In this document: one piece after another, positions 1 through 9,466 of the stretch | How positions within the stretch are numbered: position 1 is the stretch's first letter | Layout: each line of letters opens with the position of its first letter | Source: Pleionea litopenaei | Lineage (GTDB): Bacteria > Pseudomonadota > Gammaproteobacteria > Enterobacterales > Kangiellaceae | DNA length: 64,000 bases | Direction: 5' to 3' | NCBI RefSeq assembly: GCF_031198435.1 | Contig: NZ_CP133548.1 | Coordinates: 3,382,001-3,446,000, forward strand | Notes under the pieces: model-generated | Told to the model about the DNA's origin: nothing | The model's database searches: none | Seen by the model: the letters and a program-made list of their open reading frames with translations, nothing else | Translations under genes and position numbers: made by a program

Positions 1-307
1 TATGAATATCGCTGCGCACCCCCGCGCTGATGCGCCGGGTGTGTACGTCGAAAGTGGCGCAAAAATTTGTTCACTCGGCTTAAGAATCCGTAAAGGGTGT
101 TCGTTTCATGGTTTAGCGCTGAACATCAATATGGACTTGAGTCCTTTTAATCGCATTAACCCTTGCGGTTATGCTGGAATGCAAGTTACCGATATTAAAA
201 CTGAAGGCGGCTTCGACAGTTTAGAAAAAGTCTCGCCGGTTTTAGTTAACCATATTATGAAAAATCTAGAATACCGCCAAGCTCAATCGTTGGTCGGTTT
301 GGAGTAG
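1..307 (+). CDS. lipB: Octanoyltransferase LipB, C-terminal part (5' end outside window)
   Basis: About 101 C-terminal residues of LipB, which transfers octanoate from acyl carrier protein to lipoyl domains in the cytoplasm. The segment holds the family motifs [19 protein letters not shown], with the conserved active-site lysine, and NPCGYAGM, with the catalytic cysteine. The start lies left of the window, so the first visible ATG is internal. It is followed after 9 bases by lipA, the usual lipB-lipA order, so the two probably share a transcript. Confidence 0.93.
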   Translation, partial: MNIAAHPRADAPGVYVESGAKICSLGLRIRKGCSFHGLALNINMDLSPFNRINPCGYAGMQVTDIKTEGGFDSLEKVSPVLVNHIMKNLEYRQAQSLVGLE

Positions 308-316
308 TACCCTATT

Positions 317-1303
317 ATGAGTGAAAACCCATCTGTTAACCTAAAGTCTGAAAAACCAGCTAAAAAAGTGGCGGGTGTAAAGTTACGTGGCGCAGATAAA
401 ACTGCGCGCATTCCAATTAAAATCGAGCCTACTGAAGAAATGCCGCGTAAGCCTGATTGGATTCGCGTTCGTTTGCCCAGTGGAAACCAAGTGCAAGAAA
501 TCAAAAACATGCTGCGCAATAAAAAGTTGCATACGGTATGTGAAGAAGCATCTTGTCCGAATCTGCCAGAGTGTTTCGGGCATGGTACGGCGACGTTTAT
601 GATACTTGGAGATATTTGCACACGTCGCTGTCCTTTTTGCGATGTAGCACATGGTCGCCCATTGCAACCGGACGCTGATGAACCTAAGAATTTGGCCGAC
701 TCGGTCGTCAGCATGGGACTCAAGTACGTGGTTATTACCTCCGTTGATCGAGATGATCTTAGAGACGGCGGGGCGCAACACTTTGTTGACTGTGTTAATC
801 AGGTTCGAGAGCAATCTCCGCAAACCAAAGTTGAAACCTTGGTCCCGGATTTTCGCGGACGAATGGATCGTGCTTTAGAAATATTAGGCGCAGGCTTGCC
901 AGATGTTTTTAATCACAATTTAGAGACAGTACCACGTCTTTATCGTCAAGCTCGTCCAGGAGCTGACTATCAATGGTCGTTAGACTTGCTAAAAAAGCAC
1001 AAAGCGTTGTATCCGAAGGTAGCAACCAAATCAGGCTTGATGGTTGGACTCGGAGAGACGAACGAAGAAATCGTCGAAGTGATGAAAGACTTACGCGCTC
1101 ACGATGTCGATATGTTGACGATTGGTCAGTATTTACAACCAAGTAAGGATCATCATCCCGTTAAGCGCTTTGTAACGCCAGCGGAGTTTAAAGAGTTAGG
1201 TCAAATTGCCGAAGAGCTAGGCTTCGTTAATGTGGCCAGTGGCCCGATGGTTCGCTCTTCTTATCATGCGGACAAACAAGCGGCTGGTGAGAAGATTTCG
1301 TAA
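317..1303 (+). CDS. lipA: Lipoyl synthase LipA (radical SAM)
   Basis: 328 residues, the normal family length. LipA inserts two sulfurs into protein-bound octanoyl groups and carries two 4Fe-4S clusters. Both cysteine sets are visible: [12 protein letters not shown] (C75, C80, C86) for the auxiliary cluster and CTRRCPFC (C101, C105, C108) for the radical SAM cluster. The C-terminal RSSYHAD carries the conserved serine that ligates the auxiliary cluster. It acts on the product of the upstream lipB. A strong hairpin terminator follows. Confidence 0.98.
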   Translation: MSENPSVNLKSEKPAKKVAGVKLRGADKTARIPIKIEPTEEMPRKPDWIRVRLPSGNQVQEIKNMLRNKKLHTVCEEASCPNLPECFGHGTATFMILGDICTRRCPFCDVAHGRPLQPDADEPKNLADSVVSMGLKYVVITSVDRDDLRDGGAQHFVDCVNQVREQSPQTKVETLVPDFRGRMDRALEILGAGLPDVFNHNLETVPRLYRQARPGADYQWSLDLLKKHKALYPKVATKSGLMVGLGETNEEIVEVMKDLRAHDVDMLTIGQYLQPSKDHHPVKRFVTPAEFKELGQIAEELGFVNVASGPMVRSSYHADKQAAGEKIS

Positions 1304-1353
1304 CGACATATCAATCCTAAGCTTCGATGCGACGGATTTGCGAGAAATTCAAG

Positions 1354-1387
1354 AAGGCAAGGAACTCAAGGTTTCCTTGCCTTTTTT
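1354..1387 (+). terminator. Rho-independent terminator of lipBA
   Basis: Inverted repeat AAGGCAAGGAA (1354-1364) and TTTCCTTGCCTT (1372-1383) with a 7-base loop, followed by a T run. It sits about 50 bases after the lipA stop. Confidence 0.85.
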
Positions 1388-1459
1388 CGTTTAAGACGAG
1401 GTTGCTTCGTATAACGTCAGTATTTCAACGTCAATTGGATTAGCTCAACCTCAGATGGG

Positions 1460-2854
1460 TTAGTTCAAGAGTACCGCCACGATGAGAGCGACGGTAGCAC
1501 TAAATGCCGCCATGATGAAATACAGTAGACTTAGGAAGAACCATTTCCAAACCGTTAAGAACCAGTTCTGCTGATAGACGACGCGTAGCGAAATTAAAAA
1601 ATAAATGGGTATCCAAATCAGCATGGCTACTTCAAGAAATCCAAACCCATGGCCTATAAACCTTACCAACCCATTATCGGAACTAATCAACGAGTCATTG
1701 ATAATTTCGAACCATAAAGAAAGTAAAATAGCTAAAAATAAAAACGCATGACCATGAAACGCGTGAATCAAATGCTCGATGTAGTAGCGTCGTGCAAACG
1801 GGTAACTGATTTTCATAACGATGGCGAACAAGGGCACCAACAACAACATAAGCTTTGGAATCACCTCTAACATATCACTCCAAAAATCTTCACGCTCATC
1901 CGGATCTTTCAGTTTTTTAATGTTGGTTTTCAGGCGTTCTGAAAGTTGCTTATTATCTTCTTCAGATAAAAACGGAAAATTGACCGTTACATTATCATCA
2001 TCAACATTGATGCCTATATCATTGGTATTAGGCGTCTCTGGAGCTTCAGGCACGGCTTTGTCTTTGCTGTTGCCTTCTATAGCATTCTGATTTTCTTCGT
2101 CTTTTGGTTTGGTGGATTCATTAGCATGAGTTTGATCCGTTTCGTTCACGCCTTGTTGATTGGAGTCATTATTGAGTAATGAGCTTGTCTCTTGTTTCTC
2201 AACGCCAGTATTTTCGACATTGGGTACTTGTTTAACGTCAGGCGGCGTCTTGGCAAGCTCTTTACGTTCTTGTTCTGTCAGTAACTCTTTAGGAATGGGG
2301 AATGATTGCTCTTGACCGGTTAACGCCATTGCACGATTAATGGTATCGAGTTTATTGCGCGCTTTTGCTCGCTCTTCTTCATTTAATTCTTCTAGGGGTT
2401 TATCGGAAAGGCTTTTTAAAATTTCTTGATATTGCTTTTCTTTGATCTTTTCTCCAGCAACAATATTCTCTCCGTTAATTTGAACTTGATGTGCATCGGT
2501 GGTCTTATTCAGCACCCAGATAAAAAAGATACAGAATATGCTGGTTAATAGAAATAGACGGAGCGGAGGTACATAGCGAAAGCGGCGACCAGCGACATAT
2601 TCTTTGGTTAAAAAGCCCGGTTTAAACAGTAACGCGAAAAGTGTTCTCGCGGCGCGAGAATCGATACTGATAATATCTTCGAGTAATTCATGGATAAGGG
2701 TTCCGAAAAACCGAATAATGGAACGATCCGGTTGGCCACATTGATGACAAAAAGGGCCTGACAAAGGCGTGTGACAATTTTTACATTGCTGTTGTTCGGA
2801 TTCTTTGGGTTGCTCAATCATTGAGTTGTGTGTGGCTGCTTGTTCCGTCATCAT
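1460..2854 (-). CDS. DUF3667-like membrane protein with N-terminal zinc ribbon
   Basis: 464 residues. An N-terminal four-cysteine ribbon (CKNCHTPLSGPFCHQCGQ, about residues 24-41) is followed by the conserved stretch with RRFRYVPPLRLFLLTSIFC and a first membrane segment near residue 100. Then comes a long acidic, Asn/Gln/Glu-rich low-complexity region (about 120-310) and four hydrophobic segments near the C-terminus. The ribbon plus the YVPPLRLF element fits the DUF3667 family, whose function is unknown. It is convergent with lipA and divergent from the DedA gene, whose ORF overlaps its 5' end. Confidence 0.75.
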   Translation of the reverse strand: MMTEQAATHNSMIEQPKESEQQQCKNCHTPLSGPFCHQCGQPDRSIIRFFGTLIHELLEDIISIDSRAARTLFALLFKPGFLTKEYVAGRRFRYVPPLRLFLLTSIFCIFFIWVLNKTTDAHQVQINGENIVAGEKIKEKQYQEILKSLSDKPLEELNEEERAKARNKLDTINRAMALTGQEQSFPIPKELLTEQERKELAKTPPDVKQVPNVENTGVEKQETSSLLNNDSNQQGVNETDQTHANESTKPKDEENQNAIEGNSKDKAVPEAPETPNTNDIGINVDDDNVTVNFPFLSEEDNKQLSERLKTNIKKLKDPDEREDFWSDMLEVIPKLMLLLVPLFAIVMKISYPFARRYYIEHLIHAFHGHAFLFLAILLSLWFEIINDSLISSDNGLVRFIGHGFGFLEVAMLIWIPIYFLISLRVVYQQNWFLTVWKWFFLSLLYFIMAAFSATVALIVAVLLN

Positions 2855-2944
2855 GGAGCTCTTAAATCTTACTTTATTTTAAAATACACGAAATCGTTAA
2901 AATGCGCGACAATCGGAACGCAATTTGTGGTGAGGGCCAATCTT

Positions 2945-3703
2945 TTGTTTGAGAGTTACAGTCAGTCCATTTTACGCTTTATTGAGCAGTCTCCTGAGTG
3001 GGCCTTTTTTATTGTTTTAGGCATTACCTTTCTTGAGTCTTTAGCTTTTATCGGAGTGTTGATGCCCGGGTGGCTTCTGCTGGTTGGCGTTGGGGCACTG
3101 GTGGGTAGCCAGGTTCTGGGTTTTTATCCTATTGTACTCGCGATGTTGATTGGGGCCGTTCTTGGGGAAGGTTTAAGTTATTATTTAGGGTATCATTATC
3201 GCGAAAAAATTCGCCAATGGCGGTGGATAGAGTCGCATCAAAAAGGGCTCGAACGAGCTGATCGGTTTATTGCGCAATACGGTGCAATGAGCCTTGTGAT
3301 AGGTCGATTTATTGGGCCTGTTCGAGCGGTGTTACCGGTAGTTGCAGGTGTTTCAGGCATGCGACAGGGGTATTTCTGGTTTATTAATATTAGCTCAGGC
3401 TTGCTTTGGGCGCCTCTATACTTATTACCCGGAGTGCTGGTGGGTGCTGCAATTAACCTACCGGAAGGCAGTCAAGAAGTACTCGCGGTAGCGGCGATAG
3501 GAGAAGTGATGCTGCTTTGGTTGGCGCGGCGTTGGTGGATACAGTCAAATAAAATCGAGAACAACGATCAGTCTCGGCTACTTCGCTTTCGAGTAATCAT
3601 GGCGATCATTTGCGGCTTATTATTATTGCTAATCGTATTGATGAGTGAGGTTGGCCAAGCTCTCATCAATACCCTTGCTCGAGTATTATCGGTCGTTATG
3701 TGA
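2945..3703 (+). CDS. DedA family membrane protein
   Basis: Multi-span inner-membrane protein. The DedA signatures are present: FLESLAFIGVLMPGW near the N-terminus, the acidic GEGLSYYLG motif, and the basic amphipathic GRFIGPVRAVLPVVAG motif. DedA proteins include undecaprenyl-phosphate and phospholipid flippases. The frame is open from 2828, overlapping the divergent gene. I prefer TTG 2945 with GTGAGG (2930-2935) as ribosome site; GTG 2927 or 2930 are alternatives. The stop overlaps the next gene's GTG. A second hydrophobic region near the C-terminus completes the membrane domain. Confidence 0.85.
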   Translation: MFESYSQSILRFIEQSPEWAFFIVLGITFLESLAFIGVLMPGWLLLVGVGALVGSQVLGFYPIVLAMLIGAVLGEGLSYYLGYHYREKIRQWRWIESHQKGLERADRFIAQYGAMSLVIGRFIGPVRAVLPVVAGVSGMRQGYFWFINISSGLLWAPLYLLPGVLVGAAINLPEGSQEVLAVAAIGEVMLLWLARRWWIQSNKIENNDQSRLLRFRVIMAIICGLLLLLIVLMSEVGQALINTLARVLSVVM

Positions 3704-4704
3704 GAGAGAAGGTGACAACTTTAAAATACCCGTCAACCCACCCGCTACTTGAAGAGACACCCAAGCAGTTAATGCAGCGGTTGGCTTGGTGTGTTTTGAC
3801 CCCGGAACTTGTGACTATCCCACAAAACTTTTTTGTTCACGCCAATGATCGAGCACAGTTTTGGCAATCGTTTAAAAGAGAAGTTGAGCGTAACACTCAA
3901 GAAAAATGGATAGATAAGCTTTATCAAGATATTGAGCAACTAAAAACTTTTCGTTTAGGTGATTTATTTGAATGTTTTATCAACTTCATTTTTTCTGTGC
4001 ACCCTGACTATCAAGTGATCGAACGAAACCTACAAGTGATCGTCGATGGTGTAACACTAGGTGAACTTGATCTGCTGGTGCAAAATAAGAATAACCACTC
4101 TTTACTGCATATAGAAATGGCCAGTAAATTCTATTTGAACATTCCATGGATGGGTAAAGACTTTTGGGTGGGTTCAAATGTGAAAGATAGGCTCGATCTT
4201 AAATTAGATCGACTGATACATCATCAGTTAGCCTTATCGAGCCACCCAGCAATGCTGCATTGGCTGGCTGAGCGAAACCTGCCAAAAGCGCAAGCCTGCA
4301 GTTTATTACGAGGTCAACTATTCCATTCTTTCTCATCAATGAGTGAGCGAATGAAACTCTCCGACACAGGTTCCACCCCAGATTCACAAGTGAGAAATTC
4401 CTTCAAGGCACTGAGTGCGACCGCTGTTTGGGCCACCAGCGAGGAATTGGAACAAGGCTTACAGAGCTTAGGTCAGTCAACAGAACAACTGTCCGTTGTG
4501 CGTTTGGAGAAGTTCCAATGGCTCGGATTATGCGATTTTAACAATACCCCAAGCAAGCTATCCGATTTACTGGAACAAGGTGTTGCTAAACGGCCATGCA
4601 TATTGCGTATCAACGCGGATAATGAAGATGAATTCTCGGTCTTTTGGTTGCCCAGCGACTGGCCAGATAAAGTCAATAATGAATACCCTGACCCTCTTTC
4701 GTAA
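3700..4704 (+). CDS. DUF1853 family protein
   Basis: 334 residues, soluble. The central block LGDLFECFINFIF ... GVTLGELDLLVQ ... HIEMASKFYL is the DUF1853 signature. The spacing of the acidic residues (E, LxELD, ExASK) resembles a PD-(D/E)XK nuclease fold, which is inference. The GTG start overlaps the stop of the DedA gene, implying translational coupling; GTG 3712 is an alternative start. Function is unknown. Confidence 0.75.
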   Translation: MREKVTTLKYPSTHPLLEETPKQLMQRLAWCVLTPELVTIPQNFFVHANDRAQFWQSFKREVERNTQEKWIDKLYQDIEQLKTFRLGDLFECFINFIFSVHPDYQVIERNLQVIVDGVTLGELDLLVQNKNNHSLLHIEMASKFYLNIPWMGKDFWVGSNVKDRLDLKLDRLIHHQLALSSHPAMLHWLAERNLPKAQACSLLRGQLFHSFSSMSERMKLSDTGSTPDSQVRNSFKALSATAVWATSEELEQGLQSLGQSTEQLSVVRLEKFQWLGLCDFNNTPSKLSDLLEQGVAKRPCILRINADNEDEFSVFWLPSDWPDKVNNEYPDPLS

Positions 4705-4916
4705 AGTCGAATTTCTCAAAGATATAGCCTATACTGTTGTATAAATAATGAACGGTTTGTTGAAAGACTCATCGAGTAATTTCCGGGGCGTATGTCCATG
4801 AAGTGTTTCCGAGAGCATTTCCGATGACAACCAAAGCACAATAACTGGAAATAGATAATCGTGCGTTAATTAGGGTAGGGATAAAATCATCATTCGGCAC
4901 ATAATAAAGATAAAAT

Positions 4917-6782
4917 ATGGTCAATCTGTTTAAATTTAAATTTAAATTCTTATATTTTCTTCTAATCCTTTTTGTGAATAACATATTTGCTGAAAATGCT
5001 GTTCATCCTATCGTTGAGAAATTTGGCGCGATGTCGGCAAAGGAGCCAATAAAGACGATTGAAGAAATCGATCAAGCATTAAAAGATCCAAAACTTCCTT
5101 TATTGCCCCGGCTCGATATAATGGTGATAAAGTCGGATACCTTTAACCGACTAGGTTATCTCGAACAATATTTAGAAAATTCACGCCAAGGATTTGAACT
5201 CGCGCAAGCCCATAAAAAACAAGACTATGCCAGTCGGTTTAAGTTAGATGAAGCAGAAGCCTTGTCTCAACTGAATAAATGGGAACAATCTAAAGTGGTT
5301 TTCAAAGAAGCCCTTGTAACGATTGAAACGCTCGATAATCGATTTCTTGAGGCTCAAGCAAAATCTAAATTCGGTCTAGCCAGTTATTACAATGAAGAGC
5401 ACGAAGCTGCATTAAAGCTGCTATTAGACGCTTATGAAATTTACCAAGAAGAAGCTCCGGGTTTTTTAGCTACGACGCTTGCGAATATTGCGTTGGTCTA
5501 TGACGCAACCGGAGAGCATGAAACGGCAATAGACTATTTTTTCAAAAGTCTAAGCTACATCGATGAAAAGGAACAAGAGCAAAATGCATCAATTACCTAT
5601 TACAATATAGGGTATGTTTCAATAAAGGTTAAAAAATACGATCAAGCCGAAGAGTATTTAAAGAAGTCATTAACTATTGCTGAAAAATTTAATATTGTTC
5701 AAGGAGTGGCTTTCGCTAAATCGCAATTAGGTTTGCTTGAGTATGAGAGGCAACATTATGAGACTGCAGAGGTTTATTTAAAGGAATCGTTAAGCCTAGC
5801 TCAAAATATTAAGAACCAGCGTCTGATCAACGCAACCATGTCTGATCTTCTCAAGAATCAAATAAAACAAGGTAAAACCGAAGAAGTCGATGTTCTAATT
5901 AATCAATTAATGGCGCGATTAAGCGATAAAGAAGATAAAGACAAGTTAGTTGTATTGCGGCATGCTGCCGACCATTATTCGGACCAAGGCCGATTTCAAG
6001 AAGCCATTGATTACTACAACAAAGTCATCAATGTGTTTGAAGAGCTAATAAAGTCTAATCGAATTAAAGAAATGAAAAAGTTACAAAATGAGTTCAATGA
6101 TAAATTACAACAACAAGAGCTTGAAATATTAAAACAACGAAATGAACTGCAGCAATTGAACTTAGAGAAGCAAGAAAGTCAAAAAACCATTTTTATATTG
6201 GCCGCATTGATTTTAACAACGTTACTGATGTCTGCTTTGATCTTTTGGCGACGAGAGAAAATTAGTCATCAAAAATACGCAGAGTTAGCCCTTACGGATG
6301 AATTAACCGGCGTTCCAAACCGTCGCCAAATCTTTTCGATTGCAGAAAGAGAACTGAATGGTTTTTTCAGAGAAAACGGAAAGCTAATGTTTTGCTTGCT
6401 TGATCTCGACTTCTTTAAGCGAATTAATGACAGTTATGGGCACGATGTTGGCGATCGAGTCTTGATTGAATTTGCTGTGGCAATTCGCTGTGCGATTCGT
6501 GAGCACGATTCATTAGGTCGGATCGGCGGAGAAGAGTGGTTGTTAATTCTTAATCAAGTCGACGTTGATGATTTAGATGTAGTGTTCGATCGCATTCGAA
6601 GTCAGTGTGCCAAGATAGATGTCGATGGCCTCGATGAAGTAATAACGGTCAGTATGGGAGTTACTTTGGCTCACTCAGATGATGAGAGTATCGAAGTTGC
6701 TTTGAAACGAGCAGACGAGGCACTCTACGATGCCAAGCATCAAGGAAGAAATCGTTACGCCATAAAACTACGACATGGTTGA
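4917..6782 (+). CDS. Membrane-bound TPR-GGDEF diguanylate cyclase
   Basis: 621 residues. A signal or anchor segment (about residues 6-25) leads into a TPR region to about 395, then a coiled coil, one membrane segment (about 423-444) and a C-terminal GGDEF domain (about 456-615). The active-site motif is GGEEW (537-541) and an RxxD inhibitory site (REHD, 528-531) lies exactly five residues before it. It should therefore make cyclic-di-GMP with product inhibition, sensing through periplasmic TPRs. The tryptophan in GGEEW replaces the usual phenylalanine. It is the last ordinary gene before the cassette array. Confidence 0.93.
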   Translation: MVNLFKFKFKFLYFLLILFVNNIFAENAVHPIVEKFGAMSAKEPIKTIEEIDQALKDPKLPLLPRLDIMVIKSDTFNRLGYLEQYLENSRQGFELAQAHKKQDYASRFKLDEAEALSQLNKWEQSKVVFKEALVTIETLDNRFLEAQAKSKFGLASYYNEEHEAALKLLLDAYEIYQEEAPGFLATTLANIALVYDATGEHETAIDYFFKSLSYIDEKEQEQNASITYYNIGYVSIKVKKYDQAEEYLKKSLTIAEKFNIVQGVAFAKSQLGLLEYERQHYETAEVYLKESLSLAQNIKNQRLINATMSDLLKNQIKQGKTEEVDVLINQLMARLSDKEDKDKLVVLRHAADHYSDQGRFQEAIDYYNKVINVFEELIKSNRIKEMKKLQNEFNDKLQQQELEILKQRNELQQLNLEKQESQKTIFILAALILTTLLMSALIFWRREKISHQKYAELALTDELTGVPNRRQIFSIAERELNGFFRENGKLMFCLLDLDFFKRINDSYGHDVGDRVLIEFAVAIRCAIREHDSLGRIGGEEWLLILNQVDVDDLDVVFDRIRSQCAKIDVDGLDEVITVSMGVTLAHSDDESIEVALKRADEALYDAKHQGRNRYAIKLRHG

Positions 6783-6935
6783 GCACAAATGGACGCTTTA
6801 AGGGGATTAGTCTGGACACCCACTTACATTTCAGATTGAGAGCGTTTAATATAATCAAACAGTCTGACTTGGAATGAAAAGTGAACGGATTATTTACGCT
6901 CTAATGAATATAAAATACTGTTATGCATCGGTCCT

Positions 6936-7415
6936 ATGAATTCGCATTGTCACATTTGCAATAGAGAATTAGACGTTAAGAGTGATCCATTATCGATCGA
7001 TTGTGGTGGTGATTGCTGGGGCTGCATTGGTGAAATTGAAGCTGACCAAGGCTATGAACCCTCAAAAATTCAGGTAAGGAAGGAGTTCTCTGAAGGATTA
7101 AGACCGAACTGGATGCCAAGCCCTGAAACTAGTTGTAAATTGGATTCAGAATCTAGACTACATATTCTGGTTAAGCTATATCGGCCTCTCGGAGAGCCAT
7201 GGAACGACGAACCATTCGAGTTGAAGGTCGTTTCAAAAGGGTCAAGAATGGAAGATGAAGTAATCGAGCAAGTCGTACTAAATACAAGCTCAAGTGGTGA
7301 GTGTACCTATATCTCGTCAGTTAAAACATCTAAAAATGGTTCGGAATTGTGGTATTTCATAGTCCGCAAAGAGAACGAATGGTGCTATCCAGTTTCTGGA
7401 GCAAGAAATGCTTAA
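6936..7415 (+). CDS. Hypothetical protein with N-terminal Cys/His cluster (first cassette-like gene)
   Basis: 159 residues. The N-terminus has CHICNRE and later CGGDCWGC, which could bind zinc; the rest is mixed alpha/beta with no family I recognise. The ATG at 6936 has no clear ribosome site. The stop codon lies at an attC-like site (7410-7502), so the gene forms the left end of the cassette array. No attC or recognisable attI precedes it. Confidence 0.7.
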   Translation: MNSHCHICNRELDVKSDPLSIDCGGDCWGCIGEIEADQGYEPSKIQVRKEFSEGLRPNWMPSPETSCKLDSESRLHILVKLYRPLGEPWNDEPFELKVVSKGSRMEDEVIEQVVLNTSSSGECTYISSVKTSKNGSELWYFIVRKENEWCYPVSGARNA

Positions 7416-7502
7416 TAAGCAGCAACGGACTGTCAAATCGATCACTCAAATTGCTGCGCAATTACGTGCCAGCTTTGCTAGCCGCTGTACTGGGCGTTAA
7501 CT
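7410..7502 (+). repeat. attC-like site 1
   Basis: Opens with GCTTAAT(AAGC) overlapping the stop of the preceding gene and closes with GTTAACT at 7496-7502, 4 bases before the next ATG. Internal GCAGC and GCTGC-type arms are imperfectly complementary. Confidence 0.7.
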
Positions 7503-7506
7503 TAAT

Positions 7507-7962
7507 ATGGATAATATGAAATTTACTCAGTCAACTCTGCAAGGTTTTATAAATAGACTAATTACAAGCTACCGAACAATAATTCCGGTCGTTGTTGTGC
7601 CAATTGTATTGTCGATTGTATTAAAACTAAATGGTCAGCCACTACCAAAGGAAATGGTTACTATTTTATTGTTGGTGCCGATATTCGTTACATTGTGGCT
7701 AATGGTATTTAATTCCGGAACCAATAAGCTACAAGCTTGCGAACTGACTTTAAATGAGCGGTTTATTTCGGTATCTAAATATGGCGAAAAATCAGAGCTT
7801 AACTGGAATGATATTACAAAGCTTACTATTTCAAAATTTGTAGGCAATCATGTAATATTGAGTTCAAATTCGGAACAAGAATTGATGTTTGATTATTTTG
7901 CTTTTAGTAAAAAACAACGTGATCAAATAATTTCGTATATAAAGTCAAAGATAACAAATTAA
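7507..7962 (+). CDS. Small membrane protein with possible PH-like C-terminal domain
   Basis: 151 residues. Two hydrophobic spans (about 24-42 and 50-68) are followed by a beta-rich C-terminal region (ELTLNERFISVSKYG ... LNWNDITKL) with the layout of YcxB or PH-like membrane proteins. The family assignment is tentative. It starts immediately after the attC core at 7496-7502, as expected for a cassette gene. ATG 7516 is an alternative start. Confidence 0.65.
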   Translation: MDNMKFTQSTLQGFINRLITSYRTIIPVVVVPIVLSIVLKLNGQPLPKEMVTILLLVPIFVTLWLMVFNSGTNKLQACELTLNERFISVSKYGEKSELNWNDITKLTISKFVGNHVILSSNSEQELMFDYFAFSKKQRDQIISYIKSKITN

Positions 7963-8020
7963 GGCTTCGACCTGTTTAAATGCTGCTCGCTTTAAAAATC
8001 CGCAACTTAAAGTGTTAAAT
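7950..8020 (+). repeat. attC-like site 2 (degenerate left end)
   Basis: Right core GTTAAAT at 8014-8020 is canonical. The left end is only weakly recognisable as GATAACAAA at the end of the preceding gene. Confidence 0.5.
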
Positions 8021-8026
8021 GCCCAT

Positions 8027-8060
8027 AGGAATCATGGTAGATTAGGAATCATGGTAGATA
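8027..8060 (+). repeat. 17-bp tandem duplication of a translation start region
   Basis: AGGAATCATGGTAGATT (8027-8043) is followed at once by AGGAATCATGGTAGATA (8044-8060). Each copy carries an AGGA ribosome site and an ATG. The first ATG (8034) meets a stop after three codons; the second (8051) opens the 47-codon frame. Confidence 0.9.
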
Positions 8061-8194
8061 TCGGTACTTTTAATAGATTGTCCGCTAGCGAGCAAGATGA
8101 GTATCAACGTTACTCTTCAAGGTTTGTTCGTTCAGTCCTCAAGTCAGATGCTACTGATGGCTACGTCTTCGGTTTTGCAATTTACTGCTGCTAA
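8051..8194 (+). CDS. Small hypothetical protein, probably 3'-truncated cassette gene
   Basis: 47 residues from ATG 8051 (the frame is open from 8012, but the earlier ATG lies in the attC end). I recognise no family. The 3' end runs directly into GGCATTAAAT (core-like 8199-8205) without a left attC half, so the original gene end and half of the site seem to be lost. The start lies in the second copy of the 17-bp duplication. Confidence 0.45.
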   Translation: MVDIGTFNRLSASEQDEYQRYSSRFVRSVLKSDATDGYVFGFAIYCC

Positions 8195-8203
8195 AGGCAT
8201 TAA

Positions 8204-8493
8204 ATGGTTAATCGAATGAACAAAGTCGTACTAATATCTGAGAACGGATATAGCAATGAACACGATAAACTTCTAGAGTCCTTTTTAGAACAAAATTTTG
8301 AATTGTTTTGTGCTGTCGGAAAAGACTGCGAACTATGGGAGAAATAATGGATGAAATCGCAGTCGGTAATGGAGAGAACGTAAGTTATATTATCACTACT
8401 AGTCACCCGAACGAATCGGTAAATGAAGTAGTCGAATTCGCAAGCAATTTCACAACAAGTTCAAAATCAGGGGTTAAAGTCGTATGCATTTAA
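8204..8493 (+). pseudogene. Cassette gene split by a frameshift (two frames joined by TAATG)
   Basis: The first frame (8204-8347) reads MNKVVLISENGYSNEHD ... FCAVGKDCELWEK then stops. The second starts at ATG 8347 and reads MDEIAVGNGENVSYIITTSH ... to 8493. Together they look like one small protein of about 95 residues; one extra base near 8341 would restore a continuous reading CELWEEIMDEIAVG. The stop and the next ATG overlap as TAATG, so reinitiation could still make both halves. The second half ends at an attC core. I recall similar uncharacterised small proteins but do not assign a function. Confidence 0.65.
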
Positions 8494-8563
8494 CAAGGCA
8501 AGCCAACAACGCAACTAGAGTACTGTTCAACGCTAATGTTCGACGCTGCTTTGGGCATTAAGA
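8488..8563 (+). repeat. attC-like site 3
   Basis: Left core ATTTAAC (8488-8494) followed by AAGGC; right core ATTAAGA (8557-8563), altered from GTTRRRY at its first base. The stop of the preceding frame lies in the left core. Confidence 0.65.
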
Positions 8564-8577
8564 TCTAAAGGATAGAA

Positions 8578-9381
8578 ATGAAAAAATTCATTACATTATT
8601 ACTAATGCTAGCTTTCTCATTGAGTGCATTCTCAATATCAGACAATGAATTTGATAAGTTTATTTCTGAAATACAAGATAAGAATTTCGATTCTATAGAA
8701 ACCTATCTTAAAAAAAATAAGGGTTCTAAAGAGCCCGAGTATTATATTTTACTTTTAAACTATTCATATTCAAAAGGTGAAAGTACGGAAATTTTAATAG
8801 GAAGCGGCGAACCTAAAGAAGGCGATTTTGCGCTAAAAAGTCAAGAGACAGGCAAAACTGAAGGGTTTTTAGGTGAACGGACAACATATGATAAAGAATT
8901 AATAATATCTGGTATCAAAAGATCACAAACTGCATTAAAAGACTTTCCAGAACGTCTCGACATCCATTTGGGGATCGTTACTATCGCAGAGAGAATAGAA
9001 GAATGGGAATTGGCGGGCGACCAGCTGGTAACCATACTTAAAACATCTAAAGAAATCGATAACAAATGGACTTGGGGGCGAATTAGCTCAATGCAAGGAA
9101 ATCCAAAGGATTTTATGATTCAAAGTGTTCTACCAAGAACGTCAAAATTTTTTAGGCTCAATAGCGATATTGGTGATAAGCAGCTAGTAAAAGTATCAAA
9201 TGCATTAATTCAATATTACCCCGAATCAATTTATGGTTACGCCAACATGGGGACTTTGTTCATGGCAAAAAAGGACTATGACAAAGCCGAGAGCTATTAT
9301 AAGAAAGCGTTAGCTATAGACAGCAACGATGAAGTAATTTTATCTAACTTAGAACATCTTAAAAAATTAAGGTCACAATAA
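8578..9381 (+). CDS. Exported TPR protein
   Basis: 267 residues with a clear signal peptide (MKKFITLLLMLAFSLSAFS). The C-terminal 70 residues form TPR units (GYANMGTLFMAKKDYDKAES, then ALAIDSNDEV). The middle is helical with no recognised family. A ribosome site AAAGGA precedes ATG 8578. Cassette gene between two attC-like sites; probably periplasmic. Specific role unknown. Confidence 0.75.
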   Translation: MKKFITLLLMLAFSLSAFSISDNEFDKFISEIQDKNFDSIETYLKKNKGSKEPEYYILLLNYSYSKGESTEILIGSGEPKEGDFALKSQETGKTEGFLGERTTYDKELIISGIKRSQTALKDFPERLDIHLGIVTIAERIEEWELAGDQLVTILKTSKEIDNKWTWGRISSMQGNPKDFMIQSVLPRTSKFFRLNSDIGDKQLVKVSNALIQYYPESIYGYANMGTLFMAKKDYDKAESYYKKALAIDSNDEVILSNLEHLKKLRSQ

Positions 9382-9385
9382 ATGA

Positions 9386-9460
9386 GCTTAACCAGTCAAG
9401 GCAGCAATACGCCTGCGACGTAGGACTGGCTAACGCGCGCAGCTGCATTGGACGTTAAAC
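9386..9460 (+). repeat. attC site 4 (canonical)
   Basis: Left core GCTTAAC (9386-9392), right core GTTAAAC (9454-9460), 75 bp in total, with CAGTC and GACTGG-type internal arms. One of the best-formed sites in the array. Confidence 0.8.
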
Positions 9461-9466
9461 GACTCT

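Noticed and set aside
283-823. Two long minus-strand frames antisense to lipA
   Set aside because: They lie wholly within lipA in its shadow frames, show no domain and have no ribosome site.
6783-6935. Possible attI or integrase remnant at the left end of the array
   Set aside because: No integrase reading frame or attI-like core was found in this short AT-rich gap.
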